This document shows, in pieces, positions 8,025-16,723 of a stretch of 64,000 bases of DNA (the first letter of the stretch is position 1; every line of letters begins with the position of its first letter). Origin of the DNA: JBBDMX01 sp040878035 (lineage in GTDB: Bacteria; Planctomycetota; Phycisphaerae; Phycisphaerales; Phycisphaeraceae). The stretch spans positions 62,001-126,000 of the forward strand of contig JBBDMX010000030.1 in assembly GCA_040878035.1 (NCBI GenBank), read 5' to 3'. The position numbers and the translations under genes were made by a program. The notes under the pieces were generated by a model, which was not told the DNA's origin, ran no database searches, and was given only the letters and a program-made list of their open reading frames with translations.

Positions 8025-10037
8025 ATGCCCCTGGAGTTGGTTCTTCTAGCCATCATCGTCACGGCCGCCAGCGGCTTGCCGGCCCTGGTCCTGGCGCGTG
8101 CGTCGGCCTGGGGCCAGCGGATCGCGGCGGCGAGCATGGTCGGCGGCATGATCGCGGGCCTGGCGGGCGCGGGGGCATGCCTGTACGGGGGCCAAACCTC
8201 GTCGAGGGGATTGCCCTGGCCCGCGGCGGGTGATTCGCTGATCGGCCTTGATGCCCTTAGTGCGTTTTTTCTCGTGCCCGTCTTTCTGATGGGCGGGCTT
8301 GGCGCGATCTACGGCCTGGGTTACTGGCCGCAAAAACAGCATCCGGGAAGCGGCTGCAAGCTTGGCCTGTTCTGGGGCCTGCTGGTCGCGGGGATGGCCC
8401 TCCTGGTCATCGCCAGGCATGCCCTGGCATTCCTGCTGGGGTGGGAGATCATGGCGCTGGCGGCGTTCTTCCTGGTGAGCAGCGAAGACCATCGTGAGGA
8501 GTGTCGCCGGGCCGGCTGGACTTACCTCTTCGCCACGCACGTCGGTACGCTGGCGCTGTTTGCGATGTTTTCAATGTGGCGATGGGCGACGGGGTCGTTC
8601 GCCCTGGAACCGGCGGCTGGGCAAGCGATGAGCCTGGGGGTGATGAACGGCCTGTTCTTCCTGGCGCTGCTGGGCTTTGGCCTCAAAGCCGGCATGATGC
8701 CGCTGCACTTCTGGCTGCCCGGCGCCCATGCCGCCGCCCCCAGCCATGTCTCGGCCATGCTCTCAGGCGTCGTCCTCAAGATGGGCATCTACGGCTTGGT
8801 GCGCTTCCTCTCCCTGCTGCCCCATCCACCCAGCGCCTGGGGCGGCTTGATCCTCGTGCTGGGCGCCGTCAGCGGCCTGCTGGGGGTCGCCTTTGCCATC
8901 GGGCAGCACGACCTCAAGCGCTTGCTGGCGTATCACAGCGTGGAAAACATCGGCATCATCCTCATGGGTCTGGGGCTGGCGATGCTGGGCCGCTCGGCGG
9001 GCCGACCCGAATGGGTCGTGCTGGGCCTGGCCGGGTGTCTGCTGCACGTGTGGAACCATGGCCTGTTTAAGTCCCTGCTGTTCCTGGGCGCCGGCTCGGT
9101 GGTGCACGCGACGCACACGCGGCAGATCGACCACCTTGGCGGGTTGGCCAGGACGATGCCCCAGACGGCGGCGATGTTTCTCGTCGGGGCGGTGGCCATC
9201 TGCGGCCTGCCCCCGCTCAACGGCTTCGTGAGCGAGCTGCTGATCTACCTGGGCCTGCTTCGCTCGGGAACCACCGATGGCGCCCCCGGGGGCGGATCGG
9301 CGGCGGTCATCGCGGTGCCGGTGCTGGCCATGATCGGCGCCTTGGCGCTGGCATGTTTCGTGAAGGTGTACGGCGCGGTGTTCCTGGGCCAGGCGCGTAC
9401 CCACGCCGCCGGGCACGCACACGAATCGCCCGCGACGATGCGCTGGCCCATGCTGGTCCTGGCCGCCGGCTGCGTCACGATCGGCCTGGCGCCGCGGCTG
9501 GTGGCCTCCATTCTCGACCGCGCGATCGCCAACTGGTGGTCCCCACCCCACGGCGATGTTCCCTCGCTTGGGACGCTGGTGCCGCTGGGCGCCGTCGGCG
9601 CGATGGCCATGGCGCTGCTGGCACTCATCGGGGCGCTCTTGATCGGATTGATGCTTCGCACGCGGCGGCCGGGCCGCGCCGGCACATGGGACTGCGGCTA
9701 CGCCAGCCCGACCCCACGCATGCAGTACACCGCGTCTTCGTTCGCACAAACGATCGTCGCGCTGTTCAACTGGGTGCTTCGCCCGCACCTGCATCGGCCC
9801 TGTGTCCAGGGCCCGTTCCCGCTGCCGACGCAGATGCACAGCCACGTGGATGATGCGGTACTGGATCGGTTTCTCGTGCCCGCCGGCCGCAGCGTCCAGC
9901 GGTGGTTTGGCTACTTGCGCCGGTTTCAGCAGGGACTGACGCAGCACTACGTGCTTTACATCCTGGTCACGGTGATCCTGATGCTGGCCACGCTGATCCC
10001 CTTTGATGAATACATTGCCCGCCTGTTTGCCCGGTAA
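8025..10037 (+). CDS. HyfB-like proton/sodium antiporter-type subunit, copy 1 of Ehr-type complex
   Basis: The product is 670 residues, about the length of E. coli HyfB. It belongs to the NuoL/M/N-MrpA proton-translocating family, with about 14-16 membrane helices. The family's key acidic residue is in GWEIMALAAFF and the channel lysines are in LGFGLKAGMMPLHFWLPGAH and VVLKMGIYGLVR. The quinone-oxidoreductase-like segment AIGQHDLKRLLAYHSVENIG is present. The C-terminal extension carries GTWDCGYASPTPRMQYT, as in hydrogenase-4 B subunits. It would pump cations coupled to redox chemistry in the peripheral arm. It starts an antiporter-complex operon with six following genes, and the next gene is its paralogue. 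Confidence 0.92.
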   Translation: MPLELVLLAIIVTAASGLPALVLARASAWGQRIAAASMVGGMIAGLAGAGACLYGGQTSSRGLPWPAAGDSLIGLDALSAFFLVPVFLMGGLGAIYGLGYWPQKQHPGSGCKLGLFWGLLVAGMALLVIARHALAFLLGWEIMALAAFFLVSSEDHREECRRAGWTYLFATHVGTLALFAMFSMWRWATGSFALEPAAGQAMSLGVMNGLFFLALLGFGLKAGMMPLHFWLPGAHAAAPSHVSAMLSGVVLKMGIYGLVRFLSLLPHPPSAWGGLILVLGAVSGLLGVAFAIGQHDLKRLLAYHSVENIGIILMGLGLAMLGRSAGRPEWVVLGLAGCLLHVWNHGLFKSLLFLGAGSVVHATHTRQIDHLGGLARTMPQTAAMFLVGAVAICGLPPLNGFVSELLIYLGLLRSGTTDGAPGGGSAAVIAVPVLAMIGALALACFVKVYGAVFLGQARTHAAGHAHESPATMRWPMLVLAAGCVTIGLAPRLVASILDRAIANWWSPPHGDVPSLGTLVPLGAVGAMAMALLALIGALLIGLMLRTRRPGRAGTWDCGYASPTPRMQYTASSFAQTIVALFNWVLRPHLHRPCVQGPFPLPTQMHSHVDDAVLDRFLVPAGRSVQRWFGYLRRFQQGLTQHYVLYILVTVILMLATLIPFDEYIARLFAR

Positions 10038-10062
10038 CAGGCGGTTTTGAAGGGCTCTGTTC

Positions 10063-12081
10063 ATGTTGAGTCTCTGGATGGTTCTTGCAGCGGCTGGCGT
10101 GCTGGCCTTGAGCGGTCTGCCGGCATGCCTGCTTGGGTCGCCTTCGAGCACGGGGCAGCGCGCCGCGACGCTGCTTATGGTGATCGGCAGCGGACTGGGG
10201 CTGGGCGGCCTGGTGCTGTCGCTGGGCCAGGCGGCGCCGCCAGCGCTGGGCTTGGCGTGGTTGCTGCCTTGGGGCCAGTTCGCCGTGACGATCGATTCGA
10301 TCAGTATCCTGTTCCTGGGACCGGTGTTTGTGGTGCCGGCGCTGGGTGCGATTTATGGGCTGGGCTATTGGCGATCCTCGGAGCACCCGGACAATGGCCG
10401 GCGTCTGGGTCTGTTCTACGGATTGCTGGCCGGCTCGATGGTGCTGGTGACGATCGCCCGGGATGGCGTGCTGTTTCTGATCGCCTGGGAAGTGATGGCG
10501 TTGGCCGCTTATTTCGCCGCCACGGTGGAGGAAGACAACGCCGAGGTCCGCCGGGCGGGCTGGGTGTATCTGGTCGCCACGCACGCCGGGACGATGTGCC
10601 TGCTGGCCATGTTCGCTCTCTGGCGTCACGCGACGGGTTCGTTCGCCCTGGAGCCATCGGCAGCGGCACTGGCGATCCCGGCGGGAGTGGCCGGGACGAT
10701 TTTCGTCCTGGCGCTATTGGGCTTTGGATTCAAGGCTGGGCTGATGCCGCTGCACGTGTGGTTGCCCGGCGCGCATGCCAATGCTCCCAGCCATGTGTCG
10801 GCGGTGATGTCGGGGGTGATGCTCAAGATGGGCATCTACGGCATCGTGCGGATGACCGCGCTGTTGCCCGTCGGAGCTTGGTGGTGGGGCGGCGTGCTGC
10901 TGGCGGCCGGGGCGATCACCGGCGTGGCGGGCCTGGCGTTTGCCATCGGCCAACACGACCTCAAGCGGTTGCTGGCCTACAGCAGCATCGAGAACATCGG
11001 GATCATCGCGATGGGACTGGGGCTGGCCCTGCTGGGCCGGTCGTTGGATCGGGCTGACTGGGTGGTGCTGGGCATGGGCGCGGCGCTCTTGCACGTGTGG
11101 AACCACAGCCTGTTCAAGTCGCTGTTGTTCTTCAACGCCGGGGCGATTATCCACGCCGGGCACACGCGGGACATGGACCAACTGGGCGGGTTGGCCAGGC
11201 AGATGCCGCGAACGATGATGCTGTTTGTGGTCGGCGCGGTGGCGATCTGCGCGCTGCCGCCGCTGAACGGTTTTGCCGGCGAATGGCTGCTGTATGTCGG
11301 CCTGTTTCGCACGCTGGGCCCCGGCCCTGGCCCCGACCTGGGAGCGGGAGCGGGACTGCCGGTGGTCGCCGTGGCGGCCGTCGCCCTGGCGATGACCGGG
11401 GCGTTGGCGGTTGCCTGCTTCGTCAAACTGCTGGGCGCGGTGTTTCTCGGTTCGCCGCGCAGCCCACTGGCCCAGCACGCACACGACCCGCCGGCGAGCA
11501 TGATGGCGCCCATGGCGCTGCTGGCGGCGGGCTGCGCCGGCATCGGCCTGTTCCCCATGGTTGCCAGCCCGCTGCTGGAAGACGCCGCGCGGACCTGGGC
11601 AGCCCTGCCGGATTCGTCGGCGACGATCGCGTCCCTGGCGCCTCTGCGCTGGATCACGGCGCTGGGATTGGGGCTGGTGGTCCTCATCATCGCATTGGTG
11701 CTGGCCCTAAAGGTGCTGCCCCGCGCCAAGGTCGTCGCCCGGACCGGAACATGGGATTGCGGCTACGCCCAACCCACGACGCGCATGCAGTACACCGGCT
11801 CATCGTTTGGCCAGACGCTCGTGGAGCTGTTCGCCTTTGTCCTCTGGCCCAAGCGCCATTGGCCGGCCATTCGTGGCTTGTTTTCCTCATCCGCGCACTA
11901 CAAGGGTGTCGTGCCCGATACGGTTCTGGATCGGCTGGTCCTGCCCTTGTTCCACGTGGCCGGGCGATATCTGCCCAACCTTCGGGTCTTGCAGCAAGGG
12001 CAGACGCAAATGTATGTGCTCTATGTGCTGGTCATCGTGATCGTGCTGCTTATCTGGGGTCAGATGGGAGGTCAGCCTTGA
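10063..12081 (+). CDS. HyfB-like antiporter-type subunit, copy 2 of Ehr-type complex
   Basis: The product is 672 residues and is collinear with the preceding gene along its whole length. Equivalent motifs are AWEVMALAAYF, LGFGFKAGLMPLHVWLPGAH, VMLKMGIYGIVR, AIGQHDLKRLLAYSSIENIG and GTWDCGYAQPTTRMQYT. It is a paralogue, probably from tandem duplication, and replaces the distinct HyfD-type subunit of hydrogenase-4. A Gly/Pro/Ala-rich insert around LGPGPGPDLGAGAG is encoded by a GC microrepeat. An AAGGG ribosome-binding site precedes the ATG. The stop overlaps the TTG start of the next gene (TTGA), which points to translational coupling. Confidence 0.92.
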   Translation: MLSLWMVLAAAGVLALSGLPACLLGSPSSTGQRAATLLMVIGSGLGLGGLVLSLGQAAPPALGLAWLLPWGQFAVTIDSISILFLGPVFVVPALGAIYGLGYWRSSEHPDNGRRLGLFYGLLAGSMVLVTIARDGVLFLIAWEVMALAAYFAATVEEDNAEVRRAGWVYLVATHAGTMCLLAMFALWRHATGSFALEPSAAALAIPAGVAGTIFVLALLGFGFKAGLMPLHVWLPGAHANAPSHVSAVMSGVMLKMGIYGIVRMTALLPVGAWWWGGVLLAAGAITGVAGLAFAIGQHDLKRLLAYSSIENIGIIAMGLGLALLGRSLDRADWVVLGMGAALLHVWNHSLFKSLLFFNAGAIIHAGHTRDMDQLGGLARQMPRTMMLFVVGAVAICALPPLNGFAGEWLLYVGLFRTLGPGPGPDLGAGAGLPVVAVAAVALAMTGALAVACFVKLLGAVFLGSPRSPLAQHAHDPPASMMAPMALLAAGCAGIGLFPMVASPLLEDAARTWAALPDSSATIASLAPLRWITALGLGLVVLIIALVLALKVLPRAKVVARTGTWDCGYAQPTTRMQYTGSSFGQTLVELFAFVLWPKRHWPAIRGLFSSSAHYKGVVPDTVLDRLVLPLFHVAGRYLPNLRVLQQGQTQMYVLYVLVIVIVLLIWGQMGGQP

Positions 12082-12986
12082 CCGACAGAATTGTCCACAT
12101 GTTGGTGCTGCTCGTGCTGCCTCCGCTGCTGATCGGCATGATCAACAAGACCAAGGCGTGGTTCGGCGGCCGCGACGGCCCGCCCCTGCTTCAGCCTTAT
12201 TATGACCTGTTCAGGCTCATGCGCAAGGGCATGGTGATCAGCACGTCCACCACGTGGATCTTTCGCGCCGCGCCGGTGGTCACCTTGGCGACCGTGTTGC
12301 TGGCGGGCCTGCTGGTGCCCATCAGCCGGTTCCATGCCCCCATTGCCTTCACCGGCGACCTGATCCTTTTCGCCTATCTCCTGGGCCTGGCGCGGTTCTT
12401 CACGACGGCGGCGGCGCTGGACACCGGCTCGCCGTTCGAGGGCATGGGCGCGGCACGCGAAGTGACCTTCGCCTGCCTCACGGAGCCGGCCCTGTTCTTC
12501 GCGCTCCTGGTGCTGGCCAAGGCGTCGGGCTCGCTGACGTTGACCCAGATGCTGCACGGCCCGGTGGGCGGGTTCGCCGCCGCCACCGCCGCGCCCCTGG
12601 TCCTGGTCGCCATCGGGTTGTTCATCGTGATACTGGCGGAAACCTGCCGCATCCCCGTGGACGACCCCAACACCCACCTGGAGTTGACCATGATTCACGA
12701 AGTCATGGTGCTCGATCACAGCGGGCCGCTGTTGGGCGTGATCCTTTACGCCTCGGCGATCAAGCTGTGCATTCTCGGCACGGTGCTGTTGCACGTGGTG
12801 GCGCCCTTTACCACCGGACAGGTGTGGCTTGACGTGCCGCTGTTCGTCCTGGAACTGCTTGGGCTGACCGTCGTGATCGGCGTGGTCGAGTCCGTGATGG
12901 CGCGGCTCCAGATGCGCCACGTGCCTTATCTGCTCATCGCGGCGATGCTTTTCTGTGGCTTTGGCTTCCTCCTGCTGGTGAGGTGA
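12078..12986 (+). CDS. HyfC/NuoH-like membrane subunit of Ehr-type complex
   Basis: The product is 302 residues, with about eight membrane helices. It is the NuoH (complex I subunit 1) homologue that docks the redox arm to the membrane arm. Family motifs are PLLQPYYDLFRLMRKG near the N-terminus and ETCRIPVDDPNTHLELTMIH, with its conserved acidic residues, in the middle. A TTG start at 12078 is chosen because the strong GGGAGGT (12066-12072) sits five bases before it; no ATG is equally well placed upstream. The start overlaps the preceding stop, and the end is five bases before the next ATG. Confidence 0.9.
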   Translation: MTDRIVHMLVLLVLPPLLIGMINKTKAWFGGRDGPPLLQPYYDLFRLMRKGMVISTSTTWIFRAAPVVTLATVLLAGLLVPISRFHAPIAFTGDLILFAYLLGLARFFTTAAALDTGSPFEGMGAAREVTFACLTEPALFFALLVLAKASGSLTLTQMLHGPVGGFAAATAAPLVLVAIGLFIVILAETCRIPVDDPNTHLELTMIHEVMVLDHSGPLLGVILYASAIKLCILGTVLLHVVAPFTTGQVWLDVPLFVLELLGLTVVIGVVESVMARLQMRHVPYLLIAAMLFCGFGFLLLVR

Positions 12987-12991
12987 TTTCC

Positions 12992-13633
12992 ATGATCAAT
13001 CTGCTCAACGCCGTTCTGGTCCTGGTCCTGGTGCTCAACCTCTTTGCGCTGGGCACCAGCCGAATCCTGGCGGTGATCCGCACGGTCGCCGCCCAGGGCG
13101 TCCTGCTGGGCGTCATCCCGCTGCTGGTGCATAAGCACCTGACTGTTCCGGTGGCCATGGCCTCGATCGCGGCGATCCTGCTCAAGGGGATGGTGATTCC
13201 CGCGATCATGATTCGCGCCCTGCGCGACGCGCAGATCAGGCGCGAGGTCGAGCCGTTGATCGGCCTGTTGCCGTCGATCATCCTGGGGGCACTGGCGACC
13301 GCGTTCGCCCTGCTGGTCGCCGGTCAACTGCCCCTGGCCAAGCAACATGAGGGGGCTTTACTGGTGCCCGCGGCCATCGCCACCGTCCTGGTGGGCTTCA
13401 TCCTGCTCACCAGCCGATTCAAGGCGCTGAGTCAGGTCGTCGGCTATCTGGTCCTGGAAAACGGCATCTTCATCTTCGGCATGCTGCTCATCGAGGCCAT
13501 GCCGCTGGTGGTGGAAATGGGCGTGCTGCTGGATCTGTTCGTCGGCGTGTTTGTGATCTGCATTATCGTCAACCACATCAATCGTGCGTTTTCCTCCATG
13601 GATACACGCCGACTGGTTTCGCTCAAGGAATGA
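12992..13633 (+). CDS. HyfE-like membrane subunit of Ehr-type complex
   Basis: The product is 213 residues, close to the usual length of hydrogenase-4 component E. It is nearly all hydrophobic, with about six or seven helices. A NuoK-like segment is visible (SRFKALSQVVGYLVLENGIF, with its conserved Glu, then MLLIEAMPLVVEMGVLLDLF). The ATG at 12992 is preferred over GTG 12983, because AGGTGA (12981-12986) is at the right distance from it. It probably forms part of the proton-translocating membrane arm between the HyfC-like and HyfF-like subunits. It is separated by three bases from the next gene. Confidence 0.88.
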   Translation: MINLLNAVLVLVLVLNLFALGTSRILAVIRTVAAQGVLLGVIPLLVHKHLTVPVAMASIAAILLKGMVIPAIMIRALRDAQIRREVEPLIGLLPSIILGALATAFALLVAGQLPLAKQHEGALLVPAAIATVLVGFILLTSRFKALSQVVGYLVLENGIFIFGMLLIEAMPLVVEMGVLLDLFVGVFVICIIVNHINRAFSSMDTRRLVSLKE

Positions 13634-13636
13634 TTC

Positions 13637-15070
13637 ATGGCCTTCGTGCTGATCTTGATGCCCCTGGTCCTGGCGGCCGTCGCCGCGGCGGTGACCTCCA
13701 ACCGCTTGCGGCCCTGGCTCCTGCCCCTGACGGCCATGGCGCACCTGGCGACGACTCTGTTCGTGCTGACGCGGCCGGATTTGATGCGAACCGCCCAATG
13801 GCTGGTGCTTGACCCGCCGGGGCGCGTCGTCCTGCTGCTGGTCAGCTCTCTTTTCCTCCTGTGCTCGTTTTACGCGGTGGGCTACCTGCAACACCGTCAG
13901 GAACGGTCCAATCGTGTGTTTTGCGCCTGCTTGCTGGCCTTCCTGGGCGTCATGAGCCTGGTGACCTGGGCGCAGCACCTGGGCCTGATGTGGGTGGCGA
14001 TCGAGGCCAGCACTCTGGTCACCGCGCCCTTGATCTACTTCAACCACACGCAGCGCAGTATCGAGGCCACTTGGAAGTACCTGCTGGTGGGCTCGGTGGG
14101 CATCGCTCTGGCGCTATTGGGCACGTTCTTCCTGGCCTACGCCTCGCTGCACCAGGGTCTGCAATCCACGCTCACGTTCGAGGAGTTGCTGCGCACGGCG
14201 CCGCAGTTGTCCAAGCCGTGGCTGCACGCGGCATTCATCCTGTTACTCGTGGGCTACGGCACCAAGATGGGCCTGGCGCCGATGCACACCTGGAAGCCCG
14301 ACGCTTATGGCGAAGCGCCGGGCGTGATCGGGGCGATCTTCGCCGGCGGCGTGACCAGTTGCGCGTTTCTGGCGGTCTTGCGCATCAGTCACATCAGCCA
14401 CGCGGCGGGGGACAGCGCCTTTGCGTCGCGGCTGCTGCTGTTCATGGGCTTGCTCTCGATGGCGGTGGCGGGGGTGTTCATGGTCGGCCAGCGCGATTTT
14501 AAGCGAATGCTGGCCTACTCGAGCGTCGAGCACATGGGCATCCTGGTGCTGGGGCTGGGCATCGGCGGACCCGCCTTGTACGGAACCATGCTCCATGTCG
14601 TGACCAACGGCTTGACCAAGGGCGTGCTGTTCCTGTCGGCGGGCAACATTCACCGCGCTTACGCCAGCAAGAGCACCGACCAGGTTCGCGGCGCGATGCG
14701 TCGGCTGCCCTGGTCGGGGACACTCTTTCTGGCGGGCTTTCTGGCCATCACCGGGTCGCCGCCGTTCGGCCCGTTCATCAGCGAGTTTGCCATCCTCAAC
14801 GGCGCGTTCCAGGCGGGCCGGTTCATCACGGCGGGGTTGTTCCTGTTCCTGCTGCTGGTGGTGTTCATCGGCATGGGCACGACAGTGCTGCAAGTGGTGC
14901 AGGGACGGGCGCCGGCGGAGGTGCGCGACACCCCGTATCGCGACGGCATCCTCACCACGGCGCCGATCGTGGTGTGCATGGCCCTGGTCCTGCTCCTGGG
15001 CGTCTACATACCCGCACCGCTCGACCACATGATTCAGGACGTGGTCCGCTATCTGGAGGCCCAACCATGA
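13637..15070 (+). CDS. HyfF-like antiporter-type subunit of Ehr-type complex
   Basis: The product is 477 residues and is a third NuoL/M/N-family subunit, of the HyfF type. It has about 13 membrane helices. Features include WVAIEASTLVTAPLIYFN (acidic TM5 residue), GYGTKMGLAPMHTWKPDAYG (Lys-containing helix) and VGQRDFKRMLAYSSVEHMGI. Together with the two HyfB-like proteins the complex would have three antiporter-type subunits, and so potentially three translocation paths. The AAGGAA ribosome-binding site lies within the end of the preceding gene. The stop overlaps the next start as ATGA (15067-15070). Confidence 0.9.
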   Translation: MAFVLILMPLVLAAVAAAVTSNRLRPWLLPLTAMAHLATTLFVLTRPDLMRTAQWLVLDPPGRVVLLLVSSLFLLCSFYAVGYLQHRQERSNRVFCACLLAFLGVMSLVTWAQHLGLMWVAIEASTLVTAPLIYFNHTQRSIEATWKYLLVGSVGIALALLGTFFLAYASLHQGLQSTLTFEELLRTAPQLSKPWLHAAFILLLVGYGTKMGLAPMHTWKPDAYGEAPGVIGAIFAGGVTSCAFLAVLRISHISHAAGDSAFASRLLLFMGLLSMAVAGVFMVGQRDFKRMLAYSSVEHMGILVLGLGIGGPALYGTMLHVVTNGLTKGVLFLSAGNIHRAYASKSTDQVRGAMRRLPWSGTLFLAGFLAITGSPPFGPFISEFAILNGAFQAGRFITAGLFLFLLLVVFIGMGTTVLQVVQGRAPAEVRDTPYRDGILTTAPIVVCMALVLLLGVYIPAPLDHMIQDVVRYLEAQP

Positions 15071-16608
15071 CGCCTGACCCGCTCATGCTGGCGACCTTGA
15101 CCAACAACAGGTCGATCAAGCTCGAGTCGATCCCGACCCTGGCGATCGAGGAGTTCGGGCGCACGATTCTCGACTGCGTGGCGGCGGGCTGGCGCGTGGC
15201 GGCGCTGTTCGCTTCGGCCGCGCAAGATCCCCGGCAGACGCTGCTGTATGTCATCCTGGCGGACGATCATCACAACCGCCTGCATGTGAGCCGGGCCCTG
15301 GTGCAAGGCGATCACTTTCCGTCGCTGACGGCGCGTTGCCCGCAAGTGCATCTGTTTGAGCGCGAGATCGCTGAGCAGTTCGGGCTTAAGCCGATCGATC
15401 ATCCCTGGTTCAAGCCCGTGCGCTATCACCGGTCCTGGACCCCCGGTGGCGGGCGCGACGCATGGGACCGTCCGGCCGACGAGGCGATCCTGCCTGGGGT
15501 CACGGATTTCTTTCGCGTCGAAGGCGACGAGGTCCATGAAGTGGCCGTGGGTCCGGTGCATGCCGGGGTCATCGAACCGGGGCACTTCCGCTTCCAGTGT
15601 CATGGCGAGCGCGTGTTCCATCTGGAGATTGCCCTGGGCTACCAGCACCGCGGCGTCGAGCAGGCCATGCTCGGCGGTCCGACCCAGCGTTCCATTCATT
15701 ACGCCGAAACCCTGGCGGGCGACACCACGATCGCGCATGCCACCACGTACTGTCAGGTGCTCGAGGAGTTGGCCCGTTGCCAGAAGCCGCCGCGGGCACA
15801 GACGCTGCGGGCGATTGCTCTGGAGCTCGAACGCCTGGCCAACCACGTCGGCGACTTAGGGGCGCTGGCGCAGGATGTGGGCTTTCTGCCTACCGCCAGT
15901 TATTGTGGGCGCATCCGCGGCGACCTGCTCAACATGACCGCACTGCTGTGCGGCAGCCGATTCGGGCGCAGCATGATTCGGCCCGGAGGCGTCAGCTTTG
16001 ACGTTGACGAGGCGCGCGTCGCCGAACTGCGGCGCCGGCTCGACGCCGCCGAGCGAGACACCACCGTCGCCGTCAAGCTCCTCTGGGACACACCCTCGGT
16101 CATGGCGCGATTCGAGGATATTGGGCCGCTGCCGCCCCAGGTTGCCACCGAATTGGGCATCGTCGGCCCTGCCGCCCGTGCCTCGGGCCTGATGCGCGAC
16201 GCCCGTCACGACCAGCCGTCGGGCCTCTTCCGCTTTGCCCACATCCCGGTCTCGACCTGTGAAACGGGCGACGTCTTTGCCCGCGCCTTTGTCCGCTGGC
16301 TGGAGATCCAGCAGTCCATCGTGTTCATCCGCGACCAGCTTCACGCCATGCCGCCCGGGCCGATCATGGTGGCCCTAAGTCCGCTGGCGCCCAACTCGCT
16401 GGCCATCGCCTTGAACGAAGGATGGCGCGGCGAGGTCTGCCACGTGGCGCTGACCGACGAGCAGGGCCGGTTCACCCGGTACAAGATCGTGGATCCGTCC
16501 TTCCATAACTGGAGCGCCCTGGCTTACGCATTGCGCAATCAGGAAATCTCGGACTTCCCGCTGTGCAACAAGAGTTTCAACCTGTCCTATTGCGGACACG
16601 ATCTCTGA
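15067..16608 (+). CDS. NuoC-NuoD/HycE-like large subunit lacking NiFe ligands (Ehr-type)
   Basis: The product is 513 residues. Residues 1-150 resemble the NuoC (30-kDa) domain (LFEREIAEQFGLKPIDHPWF) and the rest the NuoD/hydrogenase large subunit. Typical pieces are EIALGYQHRGVEQAM, ELERLANHVGDLG, RGDLLNMTALLCGSRFGR and GDVFARAFVRWLEIQQSI. True group 4 hydrogenases bind NiFe through a CxxC near the start of this domain and a DPCxxC near the end. Here the first place reads ETLAGDTTIAHAT and the second reads VDPSFHNW, so all four ligands are missing. The protein therefore cannot be a NiFe hydrogenase. It probably forms a substrate or quinone-like pocket, as in NuoD. GGAGG lies 8 bases before the ATG. 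Confidence 0.92.
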   Translation: MTPDPLMLATLTNNRSIKLESIPTLAIEEFGRTILDCVAAGWRVAALFASAAQDPRQTLLYVILADDHHNRLHVSRALVQGDHFPSLTARCPQVHLFEREIAEQFGLKPIDHPWFKPVRYHRSWTPGGGRDAWDRPADEAILPGVTDFFRVEGDEVHEVAVGPVHAGVIEPGHFRFQCHGERVFHLEIALGYQHRGVEQAMLGGPTQRSIHYAETLAGDTTIAHATTYCQVLEELARCQKPPRAQTLRAIALELERLANHVGDLGALAQDVGFLPTASYCGRIRGDLLNMTALLCGSRFGRSMIRPGGVSFDVDEARVAELRRRLDAAERDTTVAVKLLWDTPSVMARFEDIGPLPPQVATELGIVGPAARASGLMRDARHDQPSGLFRFAHIPVSTCETGDVFARAFVRWLEIQQSIVFIRDQLHAMPPGPIMVALSPLAPNSLAIALNEGWRGEVCHVALTDEQGRFTRYKIVDPSFHNWSALAYALRNQEISDFPLCNKSFNLSYCGHDL

Positions 16609-16613
16609 TGGGT

Positions 16614-16655
16614 AGGAGTCAGGAGACGGGAGACGGGAGACAGGAGTCAGGAGTG
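16614..16655 (+). repeat. Six degenerate heptamers with Shine-Dalgarno-like core
   Basis: There are six head-to-tail units of the form RGGAGWC/G (aggagtc, aggagac, gggagac, gggagac, aggagtc, aggagtg), starting four bases after the stop of the large-subunit gene. Each contains a GGAG. The next gene begins about 70 bp later with its own AGGGAA site. Confidence 0.75.
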
Positions 16656-16723
16656 AGTACGTTTAGCGGGTGACGCGCAGCGTCCCTGCAAGCAGGAATC
16701 AGGCGACATCAGGGAATCTCTTT

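Noticed and set aside
15067..16608. Calling the complex a functional formate hydrogenlyase or hydrogenase-4
   Set aside because: All four NiFe ligands are missing in the large subunit, and no hyp or formate dehydrogenase genes are nearby.
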